Positions 60,744-64,000 of a stretch of 64,000 nt of DNA are shown piece after piece (positions within the stretch are counted from its first letter, which is position 1; the number at the start of each line of letters is the position of its first letter). Under the pieces are notes generated by a model that did no database searches, had not been told where the DNA came from, and worked only from the letters and a program-made list of their open reading frames with translations. The stretch is from Actinomycetes bacterium (GTDB lineage: Bacteria > Actinomycetota > Acidimicrobiia > Acidimicrobiales > Bog-793): NCBI GenBank assembly GCA_021796535.1, contig JAKABW010000007.1, positions 1 through 64,000 on the forward strand, read 5' to 3'. Position numbers and translations under genes: made by a program.

Positions 60744-61421
60744 ATGACGGTGACCACTTTGGCAAAAAAAGACGGGGCTACTCCCGCCGTAAAGCCGCTT
60801 CTCAGGGGATATTTGCATTTGGCGGCTCTTGCGGTGTCTTTGGTCGCCGGCCCCATTTTAATAAGCAGGGCAAAAAATGCCGAGGAGTATTTTGCCCTGT
60901 CGGTTTATGCGGCTTCCTTGGTGTTTCTTTTCGGCGTAAGCGCTCTTTACCACAGGGGAAACTGGTCCCCCGGGGTCAGAAGGATATTCAAGCGCCTCGA
61001 TCATGCCACGATATTTTATGCCATAGCCGGCAACTATACGGCGGTGGCCTTACTTGGACTCCGAGGGTGGCCGGAACTCTTTCTCCTGACCCTGGTCTGG
61101 GTGGGTTCCGTTTGCGGTGTGGCGATCAGGGAAATATTTTTGGATCTGCCGAAGTCTCTGACGGCCATTCCCTATGTCGTCGTCGGATGGTCGGCGCTTT
61201 TCGTGCTGCCGCAGCTGTGGCGCTCTCTGAGCGGTCCGGGTCTGCTGCTCACCGTGGCCGGCGGGGTAGCCTATACCTGCGGCGCCGTTGTTTACGGTCT
61301 GAAAAAACCCAACTTCAACCCCAGGGTTTTCGGGTATCACGAATTGTTTCACGCTTTTACGATCATAGGGGCGGGGTGTCAGTTTGCATCCATAGCCGCT
61401 TTTGCCTTACCGCGTTCGTAA
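60744..61421 (+). CDS. Hemolysin III/PAQR-family membrane protein
   Basis: A 225-residue protein with seven membrane helices. The family residues VSALYHRGNWSP, RLDHATIFYAIAGNYT and GYHELFHAFTIIGAGCQF supply the Ser/His/Asp zinc site of the PAQR/alkaline ceramidase superfamily. Bacterial members are of unknown substrate; lipid hydrolysis is likely. GAGG precedes the ATG. Confidence 0.92.
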   Translation: MTVTTLAKKDGATPAVKPLLRGYLHLAALAVSLVAGPILISRAKNAEEYFALSVYAASLVFLFGVSALYHRGNWSPGVRRIFKRLDHATIFYAIAGNYTAVALLGLRGWPELFLLTLVWVGSVCGVAIREIFLDLPKSLTAIPYVVVGWSALFVLPQLWRSLSGPGLLLTVAGGVAYTCGAVVYGLKKPNFNPRVFGYHELFHAFTIIGAGCQFASIAAFALPRS

Positions 61422-61477
61422 CGGACAAAACAACGGGCGTCAGTCTCTTTTTCCCGTCGGATTCGCCGTCTCTGTGA

Positions 61478-61505
61478 TTGCGGGGGACGCCGTCTTGAGT
61501 ACAAT
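61478..61505 (+). promoter_or_regulatory. Leaderless promoter (TTGCGG-N16-TACAAT) of ctaG
   Basis: TTGCGG (61478-61483), a 16-base spacer and TACAAT (61500-61505) are followed by six bases and the ATG at 61512. No SD is present. Confidence 0.65.
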
Positions 61506-61511
61506 GTAATT

Positions 61512-62432
61512 ATGCCCGCAAAGCCGATTAGGTTTGATCTGACCAACGCCCTCACCGCTTGGGGTTTCTCGCCTTTTCAGATAGGCGTCATCATCGTTTT
61601 GCTGGCTCTCGGCGTTTGGTATGCATACGGCACCTATCTGCTTGCCCTGAAAGGGCGGAAATGGTCGAACTGGCGCCTCCTCTCTTTCGTGGCCGGTCTG
61701 TTCTTGGTGGACGTGGCTTTGCAGTCTCCGCTGGCCGCTTTTACGGCCTCCTATTTCCAGGCCCATGCCCTGCAGCACCTTATTTTGATGGCTGGGGCGC
61801 CTCCGCTTCTTGCCCTCGGAGCCCCTTCGACGCTGCTGTTGCAGACGGCATCGAGGGAACACAAGACTCTGTGGCTCAAGTTTTTGCGCTCCAAGCCCTT
61901 TTCTTTTATTTCTCATCCCATTCCGGTCTGGTTTTTGTACTACGGGGCCATGTTTGCGTTTTTTCTGACTCCCGCCATCGGGTTTGCCATGGAACATATG
62001 GCTTTGATGGACTTGATCAACGTGGGATTTTTACTGGGATCCACTCTTTTTTGGTGGCCGATCATTGCGGTGGATCCGATACCGAGATGGCAAATGGACT
62101 ACGGCGCGAAATTGGTCAATTTGCTGTTGGGTGTGCCGATAGAGGCATTTCTCGGCATTACCATCATGATGAACCATTCCCCGATAGCTCCCATGTACAG
62201 TCTGGCAAGCACTCACGCGGGGGGAGGCATTTTGTGGTCAACGTCTGAGCTTTTTTCCGTGGCGGCGATACTTCCCATTTTTGTCCAGTGGATGCATTCC
62301 GAGGACAGGAAAGCCGCCCGCTACGACAGGGCGGCAAATATCGAAGCGTTTGATCCGGAAGCCGAAGCCCAAGCCGCAATCGTGGCGGTCATAGCGGCTC
62401 CGCCGTCGGCGCACCGCAGCGTAAATCCGTAG
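61512..62432 (+). CDS. ctaG: Cytochrome c oxidase assembly factor CtaG (caa3 type)
   Basis: A 306-residue protein with about seven membrane helices. HALQHLILMAGAPPLLALGA, MEHMALMDLINVGFLLGSTL and MMNHSPIAPMYSLASTHAGG (conserved His) define the caa3_CtaG family. It aids copper-site assembly of haem-copper oxidase, pointing to aerobic respiration. The hydrophilic C-terminal tail (after HSEDRKAARYDRAANIE) is cytoplasmic. A well-formed leaderless promoter precedes it. Confidence 0.93.
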   Translation: MPAKPIRFDLTNALTAWGFSPFQIGVIIVLLALGVWYAYGTYLLALKGRKWSNWRLLSFVAGLFLVDVALQSPLAAFTASYFQAHALQHLILMAGAPPLLALGAPSTLLLQTASREHKTLWLKFLRSKPFSFISHPIPVWFLYYGAMFAFFLTPAIGFAMEHMALMDLINVGFLLGSTLFWWPIIAVDPIPRWQMDYGAKLVNLLLGVPIEAFLGITIMMNHSPIAPMYSLASTHAGGGILWSTSELFSVAAILPIFVQWMHSEDRKAARYDRAANIEAFDPEAEAQAAIVAVIAAPPSAHRSVNP

Positions 62433-62604
62433 CGCCCGACGGCTTTCGACGGTAAAGAGCCGTGATTTTCTTTCGGCAAAACGCGTTGAGCCGTCGCGGG
62501 ATAAAACCCCGAAGTGCCGCCGCGGAGCCGGGAGAGATCCAAATACTTCACAAACATCACCTTCCCACGTCATATGCGCATAAGTTTCAGGTACCCTTAT
62601 TTAT

Positions 62605-64000
62605 ATGTGCGGCATTATAGGGATAACCGGTTCCGAGGACACCGCGGCGGGTCTGCTGGAAGGTCTGGCTCTGTTGGAATACAGAGGTTACGATTCAGCC
62701 GGCATAGCCGTTGTGGAACCGTCCAATAAGATTTTTAGACTGAGGGCAGCCGAACAGGGCGGCTCTTTGTATCACCTCGGCAACGGTTTGCCGAAGGAAA
62801 AAACCGCCCGGCTGAAGTATGCGGCCGGCATAGGACACACGCGATGGGCGACACACGGGGCGCCGACCGTTTCCAACGCCCACCCTCACGTGGACTGCCA
62901 GTCCACTTTGGCCGTCGTTCACAACGGGATTATCGAAAACCACAACCGGCTGGCACGTGATCTGAAAGAGCGAGGTCACCATTTCGCTTCGGAAACCGAC
63001 ACCGAAGTCATCGCCCACCTTTTGGAAGAACAAATTGCCGGCGGGAAAAGCGTGAAGGATGCGGTCATTTCTCTGTTGACGGTTCTGAGGGGAGCTTTTG
63101 CTCTGGCCCTCGTGCACAAAGACTTTCCCGACACAATATATGCGGCCAGGAGAACCTCTCCGCTCATCATCGGCTCCGAAGCCGGCGTGGGTTTGCTTGC
63201 CTCCGACGTGGCGGCCGTTTTGGAGAGAACCAGAAACTTATTCGAACTCGGAGACGATCAAGCGGCCGAAATCCGTCCCGGTGCTTTCAGGGTCTATGAC
63301 CATCTCGGGGTAGAGATGCAGCCCAAAGCCATCAACGTCGGCTGGTCGACGGAAGCCGCCCGCAAGGGGGGATTCCCCGACTATATGTCCAAAGAAATTC
63401 ACGAACAACCGAGAGCTGTGGCCGAGACGATCTTGGGAAGACTGGAGCCTTCCGGTGAAACTCGTCTCGAGGAACTGGATATAGACGACGGCCGACTGGC
63501 CGCCGTCGAAAGAGTTTTGTTGGTGGCCTGCGGTTCCAGCTATCATGCGGCTCTGGCGGGCAGGCATGCGATGGAAGCTTGGGCCAAAATACCTGCCGAA
63601 GTGGATATAGCAAGCGAAATGCGCTACAGGTCGATGCAAATTCCAAAAAATACTCTGGTGGTGGCGATAAGCCAGTCCGGAGAGACAACCGACACTTATC
63701 ACGCCATGCGTCAAGCCCGTTCTCAGGAGGTTATGACGGTGGCCGTCACCAACGTGGTGGGATCGTTGATGACAAGGGAGACCGACGGGGTCCTCTACAC
63801 AAGGGCGGGTCCCGAGATAGGGGTGGCTTCCACCAAGTGCCATGTGGCCCAGCTGGCTCTTTTACAGTGTCTGGCTCTCCGTGTGGCGGATCTCAAAGGG
63901 ACTTTGTCGGTTGCGGAGAAGTCGGCGGTTGCCGAAGAAATACTAAGTCTGCCTTCGTTGATCGAGCGGACTTTACTTGGCCAGGAACAATTCCGCAAGG
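62605..64000 (+). CDS. glmS: Glucosamine-6-phosphate synthase (3' truncated by window edge)
   Basis: 465 codons up to the window end. The glutaminase domain starts with the nucleophile Cys2 in MCGIIGI and has EYRGYDSAGIAV, GHTRWATHG and HNGIIEN. The first SIS domain starts VLLVACGSSYHAAL and has VVAISQSGETTDT. The usual STKAF segment is STKCH here. It makes glucosamine-6-P from fructose-6-P and Gln, the first step to UDP-GlcNAc for peptidoglycan. TACCCT lies seven bases before the ATG, suggesting another leaderless start. The isomerase C-terminal part is outside the window. Confidence 0.95.
   Translation, partial: MCGIIGITGSEDTAAGLLEGLALLEYRGYDSAGIAVVEPSNKIFRLRAAEQGGSLYHLGNGLPKEKTARLKYAAGIGHTRWATHGAPTVSNAHPHVDCQSTLAVVHNGIIENHNRLARDLKERGHHFASETDTEVIAHLLEEQIAGGKSVKDAVISLLTVLRGAFALALVHKDFPDTIYAARRTSPLIIGSEAGVGLLASDVAAVLERTRNLFELGDDQAAEIRPGAFRVYDHLGVEMQPKAINVGWSTEAARKGGFPDYMSKEIHEQPRAVAETILGRLEPSGETRLEELDIDDGRLAAVERVLLVACGSSYHAALAGRHAMEAWAKIPAEVDIASEMRYRSMQIPKNTLVVAISQSGETTDTYHAMRQARSQEVMTVAVTNVVGSLMTRETDGVLYTRAGPEIGVASTKCHVAQLALLQCLALRVADLKGTLSVAEKSAVAEEILSLPSLIERTLLGQEQFRK

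Noticed and set aside
63238..63843. 201-codon minus-strand frame
   Set aside because: Antisense shadow of glmS.

Overview
The window looks like a chromosome segment of a high-G+C Gram-positive (Actinobacteria), most likely an Acidimicrobiia-type organism with a moderate overall G+C. Pointers are a WhiB regulator, coenzyme F420 genes (cofD, cofE) together with two predicted F420-dependent oxidoreductases, oligoribonuclease, a Dcd of the mycobacterial bifunctional type, a DUF3516 helicase, a ManB-type nucleotidyltransferase and Thr/Ala/Pro linkers in a secreted protein. The assignment is inference from gene content; no 16S gene is present.

Layout. 1-800: end of an unidentified basic protein with a strong terminator, an IS630-type transposase remnant and tRNA-Gly(CCC). 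856-20087: mostly single housekeeping genes: dcd, an ABC exporter, a Nudix hydrolase, two large membrane proteins (DUF2142 and YfhO types) flanking guaB3, whiB, a HAD phosphatase, a nitronate monooxygenase-like enzyme, pcrA/uvrD, a CADD-like diiron protein, orn, dut and two F420-type oxidoreductases. 20299-22718: tRNA-Gly(GCC) followed by a compact, visibly GC-richer island on the minus strand (XRE-ImmA/IrrE protease, DUF4411 PIN-like protein with an amber codon at position 3, and a truncated third gene), abutting a DUF2249 gene. 23664-32837: mscL with a zinc ribbon, a PAP2 phosphatase, the cell-elongation operon mreB-mreC-mreD-mrdA, and rne-rplU-rpmA.

33195-36404: a secreted GH12 cellulase with two CBM2 modules and an AT-rich non-coding stretch carrying a triple operator-like repeat. 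This lies where obgE and proB would be expected between rpmA and proA. 36405-51650: proA, a MoxR/VWA pair, then an envelope-polysaccharide cluster (rmlB, rmlD, rhamnosyltransferase-like GT2, ManB, two further sugar epimerases/reductases, two GT4 enzymes) with cofD-cofE embedded in it by overlapping stop/start codons. 51987-64000: DUF3516 helicase, GGDEF-EAL protein, aldehyde dehydrogenase, L,D-transpeptidase, ychF, hemolysin III, ctaG and the 5' part of glmS.

Themes. Many genes serve envelope construction (mre/mrdA, L,D-transpeptidase, rhamnose and mannose sugar nucleotides, glmS). Many start codons lack a Shine-Dalgarno sequence but have a TANNNT box exactly six bases upstream, which points to widespread leaderless transcription. 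The most noteworthy candidates are the CADD-like possible p-aminobenzoate synthase, the disrupted toxin-like island beside tRNA-Gly, and the cellulase/operator insertion in the rpmA-proA interval.
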